Translations under genes and position numbers: made by a program | Shown here: positions 11,290 to 20,867 of the stretch, in pieces | Layout of the letters: every line of letters begins with the position of its first letter | Position numbering within the stretch: position 1 is the stretch's first letter | Notes under the pieces: model-generated | Databases searched by the model: none | Told to the model about the DNA's origin: nothing | What the model saw: only the letters and a program-made list of their open reading frames with translations | Assembly (NCBI GenBank): GCA_963576475.1 | Contig: OY754982.1 | Location: 21,156,336 to 21,220,335, forward strand | DNA from: Molanna angustata | Taxonomy: Eukaryota > Arthropoda > Insecta > Trichoptera > Molannidae | Direction: 5' to 3' | Length of the DNA stretch: 64,000 bases

Positions 11290-12290
11290 GAATTGTCGAG
11301 CGTATGCCCAGGATGGTTTCTGGATTTAAACTTTTTTCTTATTCTTCTTCTTCTTCGTGTATTTGGTCATTTTACCTATGAAGGGGGAGTATCCTGGGAA
11401 AAGAAGGTCCGACTGTCCTTCCATCTCTTCGCAGGTCTTCCAGGACGGTTTGTGGATTTTAACTTTTTCTTCTTCTTCATCGTATATTTGGTCATTTTAC
11501 CTATGCAGGTGGACTATTCTGTGAGAAAAGGCTCCAATTTTCCTTCTATCTCTTCGCAGGTTTCTAGATTTAATCTTTTTTCTTCTTCTTCTTCTTCATC
11601 GTGTATTTGGTCATTTTACATATGACGTTGGAGTATTCTGGGAGAAGAAGGTCCAACTGTCCTTCCATCTCTTCACAGGTCTTCCAGAACGGGTTCTGCA
11701 TATAAACTTTTTTCATCTTTTTCTTCACCGTGTATTTGGTTATTTTACCTATGAAGATGAACTATCCTGGAAGAAGAAGGTCCAATTTTCCTTCAATCTT
11801 TTCGCAGGTTTCTGGATTTAAACTTTCTTCTTCTTCGTCATCGTCGCGTATTTGGTCATTTTACCTATGATGTTGGAGTATCCTGGGAGAAGAAGGTCCA
11901 ACTGTCCTTCCATCTCTTCGCAGGTTTCTGGATTAAAACTTTTTTCTTCTTCTTCTTCATCGTGTATTTGGTCATTTTACCTATGAAGGTGGACTAACCT
12001 GGGAGAAGAAGGTCCAATTGTCCTTCCATCTCTTCGCAGGTTTCTGGATTTAAACTTTTTTCTTCTTCTTCTTCGTGTATTTTTGGTCATTTTACCTATG
12101 AAGTTGGAGAATCCTGGGAGAAGAAGGTCCAATCTTCCTGCCATATCTTCGCAGGTATCTGGATTTAAACTTTTTTCTTCTTCTTCTTCGTGTATTTAGT
12201 CATTTTACCTTTGAAGGTGGAGTATCCTGGGAAAAGAAGGTCCTTTCATCTCTTCACGGTTCTTCCAGGATGGTTTCTGGATTTAAACTT
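11290..12290. repeat. Right-arm ~115-bp minisatellite (about 9 units)
   Basis: This is the reverse complement of the 8700-9330 array, with anchors (CTGGATTTAAACTTTTTTC-type) near 11322, 11452, 11565, 11699, 11814, 11929, 12047, 12161 and 12279. It has about three more units than the left arm, so copy number changed after or during palindrome formation. The frame at 11293-11625 on + begins with the same peptide as 9056-9340 on -, simply because of the mirror symmetry. Confidence 0.8.
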
Positions 12291-12293
12291 TTC

Positions 12294-12551
12294 TTAAGCG
12301 ACTGAAGGGACGGGATGTAATGAAGGGAAGGGATGCACTAAAGGGCCTGAAGGGACGGGAGGTATAAAAGGGCCTGAAGGGACGGGAGGTACTGAAGGGC
12401 CTGATTGGAAGGGACGTAATGATGGATTGAAGGGACGGGAGGTACTGAAGGGCCTGAAGGGACGGGAGGTACTGAAGGGCCTGAAGGGACGGGAGGTACT
12501 GAAGGGCCTAAAGGGACGGGATGTTCTGAAGGGTCTGAAGCGACGTTTCAT
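12294..12551. repeat. Right-arm 27-bp minisatellite
   Basis: Units of GAAGGGACGGGAGGTACTGA plus AGGGCCT run through the stretch. The minus-strand frame translates as a nonapeptide repeat RPFRPFSTS, which comes from the 27-bp period and is not evidence of a gene. Confidence 0.8.
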
Positions 12552-12554
12552 GGA

Positions 12555-12900
12555 GTCTAATTCTTTTTCTTCTTAATTTTATGTAGACCTTACAGTTTTT
12601 ACACAAACTTTTTCCTTTAGTTTTTTCTTCGTTTTTTTATTTTATGTAGAATTTTGGTGAATTTTATGCAAACTATTTCCTAAAGATTAATCTTCTTCTT
12701 CTTTTATGAAGACCTTTTAGTCAGTTTTTATACAATCTATTTCCAATAGTCTAATTCTTCTATTTCATGTATTTTTTCTTATTTTATGTAGACCATTGGG
12801 ATAGTTTTTTATACAAACTATTTCTTATAGTCTTATATTTATTCTTTTCTTTTTTATTTAGACTTTTGGGTTAGTTTTAAGTCTAATAGTCTATTGTGCA
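12555..12900. repeat. Right-arm tandem array of ~60-70-bp units
   Basis: This is the mirror of 8032-8515, with repeated GTAGACCTTTTAGTCAG-, ACAAACTATTTCC- and TAGTCTAATTC-type words. It has fewer and more diverged units than the left arm. Confidence 0.7.
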
Positions 12901-12909
12901 GAAATATTA

Positions 12910-14185
12910 GGTCCTTATATATGAAATTGGCGTTTTGTATGGGAGGAACATAAAGTCGATTTTTTTTTAATATATATTTATTTAATCAAAGTATGTACCA
13001 TTGCTATCTATGCACTTTTGCCATCTCATAGGTAGTTCATCGATCCATTTTCTAAAGAAACCATTCGGACGGGAATCAATAAAATCTTTGAAGGCGGTTT
13101 GGACTGCCCCATCGGAGTTGAATTTTTTCCCTTGCAAGAAGTTATCCAAATTTCGATAAAAAGGGTAATCTGATGGGGAAAGGTCCGGAGAGTACGGTGG
13201 ATGTCTTAGACATTCCAATTGTAGCTCCTCTAATTTGGTAGCCGTCTGTTGTGCAGTGTATGGTCTAGCGTTATCATGAAGCAGCAGTGGCCTAGAGCGA
13301 TTAACCAGCCTCGGTTGTTTAGCAGCTAGCTTTTCCATCATGGTTTGCAGTTGCTGACAATAGACATCTGCCGTAATCGTCTGGCCAGATTTAAGAAAGC
13401 TGTAGTGAACGACACCAGCACTAGTCCACCAAACTCTCACAAGTAACTTTTTTGGAGTCAATTTTCGCTTGGGGCATGGTTCGGCTGGTTCGGCAGGGTT
13501 CAGCCATTGCGATGAGCGCTTTCGATTTTCGTACAGGATCCACTTTTTATCACAGTTAATGATTCGATTTAAAATCCCTTCATTATTGTGCCGGTTGAGT
13601 AATGCAACGCAGCAGCAACGCGCGTTTGTTGATTTGCTTCACTCAATTCGTGAGGTACCCACCTTTCAAGCTTTTTCACCTTCCCAATTTGCTTCAAGTG
13701 GATTAAAACAGTTTTATCACTAGCACCGCAGTCTGCAGCTAACTCGGACGTGGTTTGCGATGGATCCGCTTCCACAATAGCCTTCAATTCTTCATTATCA
13801 ACTTTGGTCTCCGGCCGTCCACGGGGCATGTTCTGCAGGTCGAAATTTCCAGAACGAAAACGTTGGAACCAAAAACGTACTGTGTTTTCTTTTGCGGTAC
13901 CGTCGCCATACACATCATTAATCCTTCGAGCCGTTTCTGCAGCACTGGTGCCAAGCTGGAACTCGTACTCGTAAATAACGTGATATTTCAAGTTTTCCAT
14001 TTTTTAAACCGAATGACGCAAAGAAAAAAACAATTGAGGAAAAAACAAATGAATTATAATTTTCGAAACACAAATACATGAGTAAATAGCTGTATAAATT
14101 TGAATTTGGAATTCCTAACCAAAGAGAAGATATTTGAGATCAAAGTTGACAGTAGGGCAAAACGCCAATTTCATATGTAAGGGCC
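12910..14185 (-). mobile_element. mariner transposon (1,276 bp) inserted in the right foldback arm
   Basis: The two ends are near-perfect inverted repeats: GGTCCTTATATATGAAATTG continuing GCGTTTTG at the left, and GGCCCTTACATATGAAATTG GCGTTTTG on the other strand at the right. TA flanks both sides (12908-12909 and 14186-14187), the standard Tc1/mariner duplication. Length and ends fit a complete mariner. The corresponding place in the left arm (near 8010-8020) is uninterrupted, so the insertion is younger than the palindrome. Confidence 0.92.
12982..14000 (-). pseudogene. mariner transposase, DD34D, one frameshift
   Basis: It encodes the enzyme that cuts and pastes mariner through its terminal repeats. 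The start is at 14000 (MENLKYHVIYEYEF). The N-terminal half has the paired helix-turn-helix DNA-binding region with ENTVRFWFQRF and GRPE, then the WVPHEL linker motif. The catalytic half shows CDKKW (first Asp; CDEKW in relatives), LLLHDNARP (second Asp), exactly 34 residues, then the third Asp in YSPDLSPSDY, and ends RWQKCIDSNGTYFD at 12982. The two halves lie in different frames: one base is missing near 13616-13625, just after NQQTRV, so the copy as read is inactive. No other stop was seen. The family length of about 345 residues is respected. It matches mariners common in moths (cecropia-like), but the subfamily is from memory. Confidence 0.9.
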
Positions 14186-14325
14186 TAATATTATTAACGA
14201 TATGCACACTTGATGAAAACACATATGTAAAAACGAATGGTATGTGAGATGTGACGATGTAACCTGCACTTGAATCTTTTCAATACTTTTGTTTAATCAA
14301 ATTTAAACCATTTATATCATCCTAT

Positions 14326-15342
14326 CATCTGCTAACCGTAGATTGCTGAGATACTAGCCGTTTATATTTATACCTTTCTTAGACCAATCCAGAGTTTTGA
14401 AGACATCTTCGAGGGCCAATGTAAATAGTTTGGGAGAAATAGTGTCACCCTGTCGGACACCTCTTCTAATGTAAAATTTCTTGGATGGTTCATGAAGTTG
14501 TATATTGGATGTGGCCTTCTCATAAATATTATTCAAAATTTGGGAATATCTATAGTCAATTCTGCAATTCTGCATTTGCCAAGGATGATGAGAAATTGAA
14601 AACTATGCTGACAGAAATAAATTCAGCCTGTGTGAACATTGGATTGAAGATGAACATCTCCAAGACCAAAATGATGAGTAACGCAGAAGAGTCCTTCCCC
14701 ATCATAATAGATGGAGTGCAAATTGAAAGAGTAGACAGATACATATATCTAGGCCATACCGTGATGCTTGCCAAAGAAAATCAAGAGGCAGAAATAGAGA
14801 GAAGACATGGCCTTGCCTGGGCAGCTTTTGGAAAATTATCATACATTCTGAAATCCCGTAAATACTCCCATTATTTGAAAAAGAAGCTATTTGATGCATG
14901 TATTCTCCCAGTGCTTACTTATGGAATGGAAACATCGGTCCTAACAAAAAGAATAATGCACAAGCTGTTAGTGACACAGAGAGCTATGGAGAGAAAGTTG
15001 CTGGGTATTTCAATAAGAGACAGAATTCAGAATGTTATGATAAGACAAAGAACCAAAGTAGCCGATGTAGCGGAAAGGGTCGCTGGTCTTAAGTGGAGCT
15101 GGGCTGGGCATATTGCCAGATGCCAGGATTCACGATGGACCAAAAAGATCTTAGAATGGCGACCGAGAATAAGCCGAAGAGGTGTCGGCAGACCCCAGGC
15201 AAGGTGGTCTGATGACATCAAGAAATGTGCCGGAGGGAGATGGATGCAGTGTGCCCAAGACAGGGAGTTGTGGAGGATCAATGGGGAGGCCTATGTCCAA
15301 GAATGGATGAAAACAGGCTGAAGAAGAAGAAGAAGAAGAAGA
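14326..15342 (+). mobile_element. RTE-type LINE copy with inverted 5' part (twin priming)
   Basis: The direct part (about 14568-15342, +) encodes the last ~250 residues of an RTE-like reverse transcriptase from AKDDEKL through TKMMSNAEE, RRHGLAWAAFGKL, TYGMET, QRAMERKLLG, WAGHIARCQD, RRGVGRPQARW and EEWMKTG-type ending, stop TGA, then a (GAA)n tail. The preceding 250 bp are the adjacent upstream part on the opposite strand: NCRIDYRYSQ, GVRQGDTISPKLF, then LRLADD. Together they match one continuous RT stretch broken exactly between ADD and AKDD. Target duplication ATATCATCCTAT lies at 14314-14325 and 15343-15354, and the undisturbed site is present in the left foldback arm. The ORF has a stop after GINING in the inverted part, so it is dead. 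Confidence 0.88.
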
Positions 15343-15999
15343 ATATCATCCTATTTTGAATAATTTTCAACACCTTCATATTTGATTTCGTTGACAATAT
15401 TTAAAGAATGGGGGTTGTGGCCATTACTGAACTCTTCACAACGTTTATATTCAAATAAAAAACTATTTACTATAGTTTAAGTCTTCTTCTTCGTTAATGT
15501 AGACTTTTGTGTCAATTTTAAGTCTATGAGTCTAATTGTGCAAAAATATATAATACACACTTGATGAAAAAATATAAAAACGAATGGGATGTGACCAACA
15601 CTAGAGTACATTATTTAATCAAATTTTAACCACATTCCAACATTCAAAATTACTAAATTTTCAATAGGTAGGTACATATTACAATTTGTTTTCGATGATA
15701 ATATTTAAAAATGGAGGTTGTTGCCTAACCAATACAACGTTGATAAACAGTCATATTTAAAAACCATTTCGCATAGTCCATGCGTGCAGAAATTTTGTAT
15801 ATTATACTTCATTCACACTTTATAAAAAATAATGGGTTGTGGCCATCACTTGAACATTTTACAATCAAATTCAATCATATTTCAAACCACTTTTCATAGT
15901 CCGATTTTGCAAAATAGTTGGGTGACAATATTATAAAAACGATTGCTTATTCCTTCACAATTTTACATTCTTGGCCAACGGCGGGACATAAAGGCTAGT

Positions 16000-16138
16000 A
16001 ATAAATAAATAAACAATTTGTACAAGCACTTTGTTTTAATTATTTTTTATCTGATACAATATTAACAAAATAATTTTCATTTATTATTATTAAAGGTTTA
16101 CTGTATCTTATGATATTTTTGTGTACGTGGTTTCTTCG
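16000..16138. other. Intergenic flank of the foldback
   Basis: AT-rich, starting with an ATAAATAAATAAAC run beside the foldback end. Its last bases are the target duplication GTTTCTTCG (16130-16138) of the next element. Confidence 0.5.
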
Positions 16139-16435
16139 CTGTGAGGCACAGGCTTAGAATAGTGCTTCCACTCTTTTCTATTATTGTTTTCGAGTGTCTC
16201 GTAAGAGCCAGGTAATCGAAAATACAACAGGCAACTATAACATCTCACATAGTTCAGCAATGAGGTTCACCACCCATTCTGAATATAGTGCCTTTTTAGG
16301 TGAGACGAGACTGGTGTGTAGGTATACACAGAAATGTTGTGCTCCCTTTTATAAGGCAATGCACACCCGCACACCTATCGCTGGTTACCCCACATTGTGG
16401 GATATGCCGTGATGGTATGAATGAATGAATGAATA
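16139..16435 (+). mobile_element. 297-bp SINE-like retroelement Z, copy 1
   Basis: It begins CTGTGAGGCACAGGC, ends TGCCGTGATGGTATG plus (AATG)n, and is flanked by the 9-bp repeat GTTTCTTCG (16130-16138 and 16436-16444). A second copy of the same length lies reversed at 55989-56286 and a decayed part at 29440-29640. A 72-codon frame (16194-16412) survives in both long copies, but eight of ten differences change the amino acid, so it is not under protein selection. No A/B boxes were recognised. The tail and duplication show retroposition. Confidence 0.75.
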
Positions 16436-17027
16436 GTTTCTTCGTTTGATGTTTATGTGTATTGTGTATCAACCGTGTTGTGTTTTAGTCTTAAATAAAT
16501 CAATAAATAAATTAATATGGAAGTCGAACTGAACTTTGAATTAACACTAGATTCCATAGAACGTCATACATACAAAAACATGAAGGCGAAACTTATATAT
16601 TAGCCCGAAGATATACTACAGTAAACTTATAATATATAATCAAGAATTAAAAATGTTCAAAATTTTCAAAATGATTACTCTTCATTATTTAATACACGGT
16701 ATGGAAAAAAATGTGGGTGCAATATGGGATTATGCAGACGGGATGCAGAGTACCTACCTACCTATGTTGATCTTTACATAAATAATTCCTATTTACTTTC
16801 ATGAACAATGGAGAGTACCTAGTACCTACCTACCGATGTACCTGACTGGTCCTTTATGTATGCCTAGGTATTGTTCTTTGAAGAATAATTCTCAGTAATA
16901 ATCAGTATAATGGAAATAATCTGGTCTAAATTAACTGTAATTGGTTGAAAGACATAATTGCCTAATGGCAAAAAGCCCACCTTTGTTTATCTTGTGTACA
17001 AAAATATAAATTAAAAAAACATCTTCT
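16436..17027. other. Intergenic with a decayed LINE 3'-tail
   Basis: Around 16945-17010 the words TGGTTGAAAGA, TTGCCTAATGGC and AAAAAGCCCACC match the 3' ends near 48715-48750 and 51635-51670. These are probably CR1/Jockey LINE tails. The rest is AT-rich with TACCTACC runs and no recognisable gene. Confidence 0.4.
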
Positions 17028-17780
17028 TCTTCATGCCTCCTGAGAAGTCCATCTATCCTTATCTCTTGGGTGGTCTTCCTGGTAGACGACGACAAGAGGC
17101 GATTTCATTTGCTGCTATATACGCAAGATTATCACTTTCCATTCTGGAGTTACGTGGTCCCTCCAATGCCTTCTTCTGGATCTACTCCACCGAACGATGT
17201 CCTCTATTCCACATGTTTTTTTTTATCTCAACATTTCGAACACGATCTCGAAGAGTTTTTCCAGTGATTAACCTTAGAACATTCATTTCCGTTGTCCTTA
17301 GGAGCCCCTTGGTTCGTACAGTGTCTGCTCGCGTTTCCGCAGCATTCGTCATGATCAGTCGCATGCATGTCTTATAATATATTCTAATCGTGATGTCAAT
17401 ACGCGTGTGTTTATTTTTACAGATCATATTTTTAGACAGCACCAGACTTCGTCATATCGTGCTTCACAATCAGTCTCACGGAACCCGCCCTCGCGGTAGA
17501 CCGCCAAAAAGATGGAGGGATAGCTGGGGGTCCACCTCGCAGGAAGAGCAGGCCTCTTAAAAAACAGACCTGAAGGTCTATTCAAAAGAAGAAGATGAAG
17601 ATATTTTTAGACATCCAGGTACGACAGATGCTTTATTGACTTGTTCGGGGACTTCGGTGTATAGGTCGTTATGGCTACGGATCTCTACTCCTAAATATTT
17701 GAAACTCATTACTTGTTCCACGGGCTTATCATCAACAGTAAGTTAGCCTACACCTTCAATGTTGTTTCGATAATATAGTA
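17028..17780 (-). pseudogene. LINE reverse-transcriptase C-terminus, interrupted by a younger LINE
   Basis: Minus-strand frames read VDDKPVEQVMSFKYLGVEIR, then TEVPEQVNKAS, ICKNKHTRIDITIRIYYKTC, NAAETRADTVRTKG, TTEMNVLRLITGKTLRDRVR and LPGRPPKR, the usual order of a LINE RT thumb and tail. The element ends in a GAAGAAG-type tail at about 17028. Several frame changes and stops show decay. A 162-bp foreign LINE piece (17439-17600) splits it. A related copy on + occupies 63690-63985. RT would copy the element's RNA at the target, but this remnant lacks the catalytic core. Confidence 0.75.
17439..17600 (+). mobile_element. 162-bp 5'-truncated LINE nested in another LINE
   Basis: It is flanked by the 13-bp duplication ATATTTTTAGACA (17426-17438 and 17601-17613). 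One + frame reads GTRPRGRPPKRWRDSW, a typical LINE C-terminus, followed by a stop, a short tail and AAGAAGAAG. Removing it rejoins the minus-strand RT frame of the host LINE (VVPGCLKN...MICKNKH). Confidence 0.85.
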
Positions 17781-17795
17781 ATACTTTTTGTTTCA

Positions 17796-17998
17796 CTGAC
17801 TGATATAAGCGCATAAAGTGATTACGTAAACCAGCCGATGACAGGTCGTAAGCCCTGTAGGTGCCACGAGTTTCTGGTTCTTCTACAATATCCCAACTTC
17901 GTCTCTATTGAGATGTTAAAAAAATGTTTGTCAATAAAAATATCATTTGACTCCCGAAAGGGAAAAAATCCAATGTTTGCGTGTATGCAATTAAAAAA
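17796..17998 (-). repeat. Dispersed repeat family Y, partial copy
   Basis: It carries the family words GCATAAAGTGATTACGTAAA, CCGATGACAGGTCGTAAG, TCTCTATTGAGATGTTAA and, at its edge, TCCAATGTTTGCGTGTATGC. The fullest copy is at 53860-54297. Confidence 0.65.
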
Positions 17999-18499
17999 AA
18001 TATTCGATTATTTCACTTTCAAGCGACTTCTTCTTCTTCTTCGGGACAAATTGCAACTGACTACAGAACGGTGATGGTGGAGAAAAGAACGACACATGTA
18101 CTTTAAGATTTATTTTCTCAAAAACTTAAAACACAATTCCAAGGCTCTTCTCTGTTCAGGAACAAGGATTCTATTTTGTATTCCAAGTGAATTTAAAAAT
18201 GTTTCACCAACAGCAATAATGATGGTGAGATTTTTTGCTCCAATGTCGGCAATTTTCTCGTGTTTTTTTGCGCGATGTTGGTTTCATACTTGACAAAATA
18301 TTCGCAATAGTTGATCAACACACATCGCGTTACAAAACTCGGGGGAAAATGAAATATTTCCTTATTTTTTCATCACACTTGTAATAAGATCCCTTTCACA
18401 TAACGGCAGGTGATTTGAGTTGAATTGTCATCCGTGCGATTGTCGCATCGCATGCGAGATTGTTCCATCCGTGCGATTGCAGTGATGCATTCAGTGAAG
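17999..18499. other. Intergenic, nothing recognised
   Basis: AT-rich. A CTTCTTCTTCTTCTTCGGG tract near 18030 may be another tiny LINE tail. The last bases ATTCAGTGAAG (18489-18499) are the duplication of the next insertion. Confidence 0.4.
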
Positions 18500-18875
18500 A
18501 CTTAAGTGTACTCAACGAGCAATGGAGAGACAAATGTTAGGCGTATCCTTGAGAGACCGAATAAGAAACGAGGAAATAAGACGCCGGTCAAAGGTCACCG
18601 ACATTGCAGAAAGAGTGGGAAGGCTGAAGTGGCAATGGGCAGGTCATGTGGCAAGACAGAGAGATGATAGATGGACCCCCAAAATTCTGAATTGGAGACC
18701 CTATCATAATAGAAGGGGTGTAGGGAGACCACAGAGGAGATGGACTGATGACATTGTCGAACTGGTGGGACATGGGTGGAAACAGAGCGCCCAGGACAGA
18801 GAGAAGTGGAAAACTCAGGAAGAGGCCTTTATCCAGCAGTGGAGTGAAAGGGGCTGAAAGAAGAAGAAGAAGAAG
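18500..18875 (+). mobile_element. Young 5'-truncated RTE-type LINE (376 bp)
   Basis: It is flanked by the 11-bp duplication ATTCAGTGAAG (18489-18499 and 18876-18886). The coding part from LKCTQRAMERQMLG to the terminal QQWSERG and TGA is open, and the stop is followed directly by (AAG)n. Over 111 codons it differs from the nearly full-length element at 24273-27493 by one residue (His for Gln in ELVGHGWK), so both derive from a recent burst. The segment is the post-RT tail domain of the protein (WAGHVARQRDDRW, RRGVGRPQRRW) and lacks any active site. Confidence 0.93.
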
Positions 18876-18886
18876 ATTCAGTGAAG

Positions 18887-19754
18887 GCGTCACTGCAATG
18901 AAACGTCGCATTGACCTGCGATTTTTTCTAAGCGTCGACTGCTCAGGAACTACTTGCGACAAACGCATTTTCAACAGTTACATTTGGACATTTTGGAGTT
19001 TGTTTATCGAGTTACTAGCTTGATGAGTTTAAAAAGCTTATTTTTTACCTTAATTATATAATTTTCCCGCAGATGTTCATTTGTACATGTTTTCTTGAGT
19101 TTTAACTTCTTTATGAAAACTAGAAGATTTATTTTTTATAACCATTGAATCAAACACCTGGGAATCGATCCAAAGTTGCCCGCACTAAATTAAACGTTGA
19201 TATATTATGTTGTTCTATCAAGATCGATAATCTAAATCAATTTAAATATTATACTTAATTATAATAACATTTAATGAGCTTATTTTCAGCATGATTCCAC
19301 AAATATTATGTTGTTTGATGTATTTCTTGTTATTAACATCTTTATATTTTTGATATTTTACTCTTGACGATTTATATTATTTGATGCTAACATTGTTTAC
19401 TTATATAACGTCTTAATGTTTTTTTTTGCTTACCTTCTCATTATTGTCATCTCATTATTTCTCTTACTATTTATACTTTCTTATTGTTTACTTTTGAATA
19501 TTTCTGTCTCTAAATTCTTCAACACTTTTCTTTACTATCTCAATTTGGTTTTATTAATTTTTGTTTTTTTAATACTTGTTTGTTTTTGAGAATATCTGGC
19601 TTTAAATTCTCTTCTTCTTCGTCATCACTTTATTTTATTTTTGTTTACACTGCTTTGTACCAAGCATAATAAAGGTAATATTCAGCGTGTAAATTCATAA
19701 TTGAAATGCATTGATATTATAAAGATTATGTATACAATGCTATTTCTTATTTCT
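18887..19754. other. Intergenic, AT-rich
   Basis: No coding or repeat signal was recognised. Long T-rich tracts occur from 19400 to 19640. Confidence 0.4.
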
Positions 19755-19948
19755 AATTGCTTTTCGGGTTCTTTATCAAATATTAATTAAACATGTGTCC
19801 AATAACAAGTTGCCATATACTGGAGACTTCTGGAGTCTCACAAATCTAGAGTGAAAACACTGTTAAAATATGTGTCTCTACCAGGAATTGAACCCAGGAC
19901 TTTTGGCTCAGGTGTCGGGTATCTAACCAACTGAGCCACGAAGGCCGT
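19755..19948 (-). mobile_element. tRNA-derived SINE, family S1
   Basis: On the minus strand it starts GGCCTTCGTGGCTCAGTTGG (A box TGGCTCAGTTGG) and has B box GGTTCAATTCC about 40 bp on, the spacing of an RNA polymerase III promoter. The body includes CTCCAGAAGTCTCCAG and AACTTGTTATTGG. Body sequence reappears near 58415-58495 and a relative of the head at 60955-61095. The acceptor stem does not pair, so it is a SINE head and not a tRNA gene. Confidence 0.7.
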
Positions 19949-20867
19949 TATGTTATATGTTCTGTGATTTTACCAACAAAATACATTAAAATAAAATGAT
20001 ATATCACGGTTCGCAATACATGTGCTGATAATAGAATTGCGTCGCACAGTCGCCCTACAAAGTCGCACGTATGTGTGGGTTCCTATCAAATTGCTCCACG
20101 TGCGACCGAACGCCGGCAGGGTAGTTGTGACGCACGTTTATTGTCAAAGTTTTAGTATCGGCCGCGCCGCATTAACCAGCTAGAGTAGGTACCTATAATG
20201 TTATGTATGTAAGTAATGAATTACACGGAACAGAACTGAGTCTGACGTTTCTTTCTCCACCCCGAGTATTTGGTATTGGTGTACCGGAGCGAGAGGAAGA
20301 TGGCTACAACTTATTGTTTTGGACCATTGTATGGTAATTCGGACCGCATTCTTTATATCTCCACTGCTCAACGACACTGCAGCCATCTATTGTGGAAGGT
20401 TACTGAAACTTTTTACTCGACTTTCGGTAGTTGCTGAACAGACCCCATGGGCAAGTGGTAAAAAAATATATATTTACATTGCTACATACTGGAAAAAATA
20501 ACGTTTTTAATTTATTGAATCTAAGACAAATTTCAATCAAATTTGAAAATTCTTTATGTGGTCAATGGTGACAACACATCGTTTGAAAATATGCTTGGGA
20601 AATCATCTCCATTTATCGAAGGTAAGATACAAAACCGCAAACATTTAATAAGTTTGGGTAACGTATAAGGATGTATACAAGGACAAAATATTTTTTATTC
20701 ATAAAAAAATCCTTATCTTATCCTGCTTCTATATTTCCCTCGAACAAGTTGTTGATCATTCAGCTGTGTTGTGTTGAATTGTTCACAGAAATATTACATT
20801 TACATTTGAATTATACAGAAAAAAGCATGACCAGTCTCGTTTGAATACATTAAAAATTGGTGTTGAA
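19949..20867. other. Intergenic with a GC-richer patch
   Basis: Bases 20030-20190 are GC-rich with several CGCAC words and could be a regulatory or repeat remnant. No gene is supported. Confidence 0.3.

Larger units (their letters stand above)
7250..15999. mobile_element. Giant foldback element: ~3-kb inverted arms with mirrored tandem arrays
   Basis: The left arm (7250-10301) and right arm (10311-15999) are reverse complements over their whole length. Both outer ends read CTAGC followed by TTTATGTCCCGCCGTTGGCC, and the arms meet at a 9-nt spacer (10302-10310). Removing the mariner and the RTE insertion from the right arm leaves about 3.38 kb against 3.05 kb on the left. The excess is explained by extra minisatellite units. 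Order from end to centre in each arm: ~780 bp unique; 60-85-bp units; 27-bp units; ~115-bp units; ~950 bp unique ending in CA/GT repeats. No transposase ORF belongs to the element. Drosophila FB and Galileo elements share this plan. Because CTAG is itself palindromic, the target duplication (TA, CTAG or none) cannot be fixed. An inverted duplication of one locus is the alternative origin. Confidence 0.75.

Noticed and set aside
12294..12551. RPFRPFSTS-repeat protein
   Set aside because: A translation of the 27-bp minisatellite, broken in the left-arm counterpart.
13469..14081. Plus-strand frames over the mariner
   Set aside because: Antisense to the transposase, with no motif.
16194..16412. 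Conserved 72-residue protein present in two copies (also 56010-56228)
   Set aside because: Eight of about ten nucleotide differences between the copies are amino-acid changing, including radical ones. The frame is a by-product of two young copies of retroelement Z.
18588..18974. 128-residue minus-strand protein (also 24366-24551 and other + frames over 24.3-26.9 kb)
   Set aside because: Antisense shadows of the RTE coding sequence.
19870..19948. A functional tRNA gene
   Set aside because: A and B boxes are present but no acceptor stem, and the body continues as a repeated SINE.
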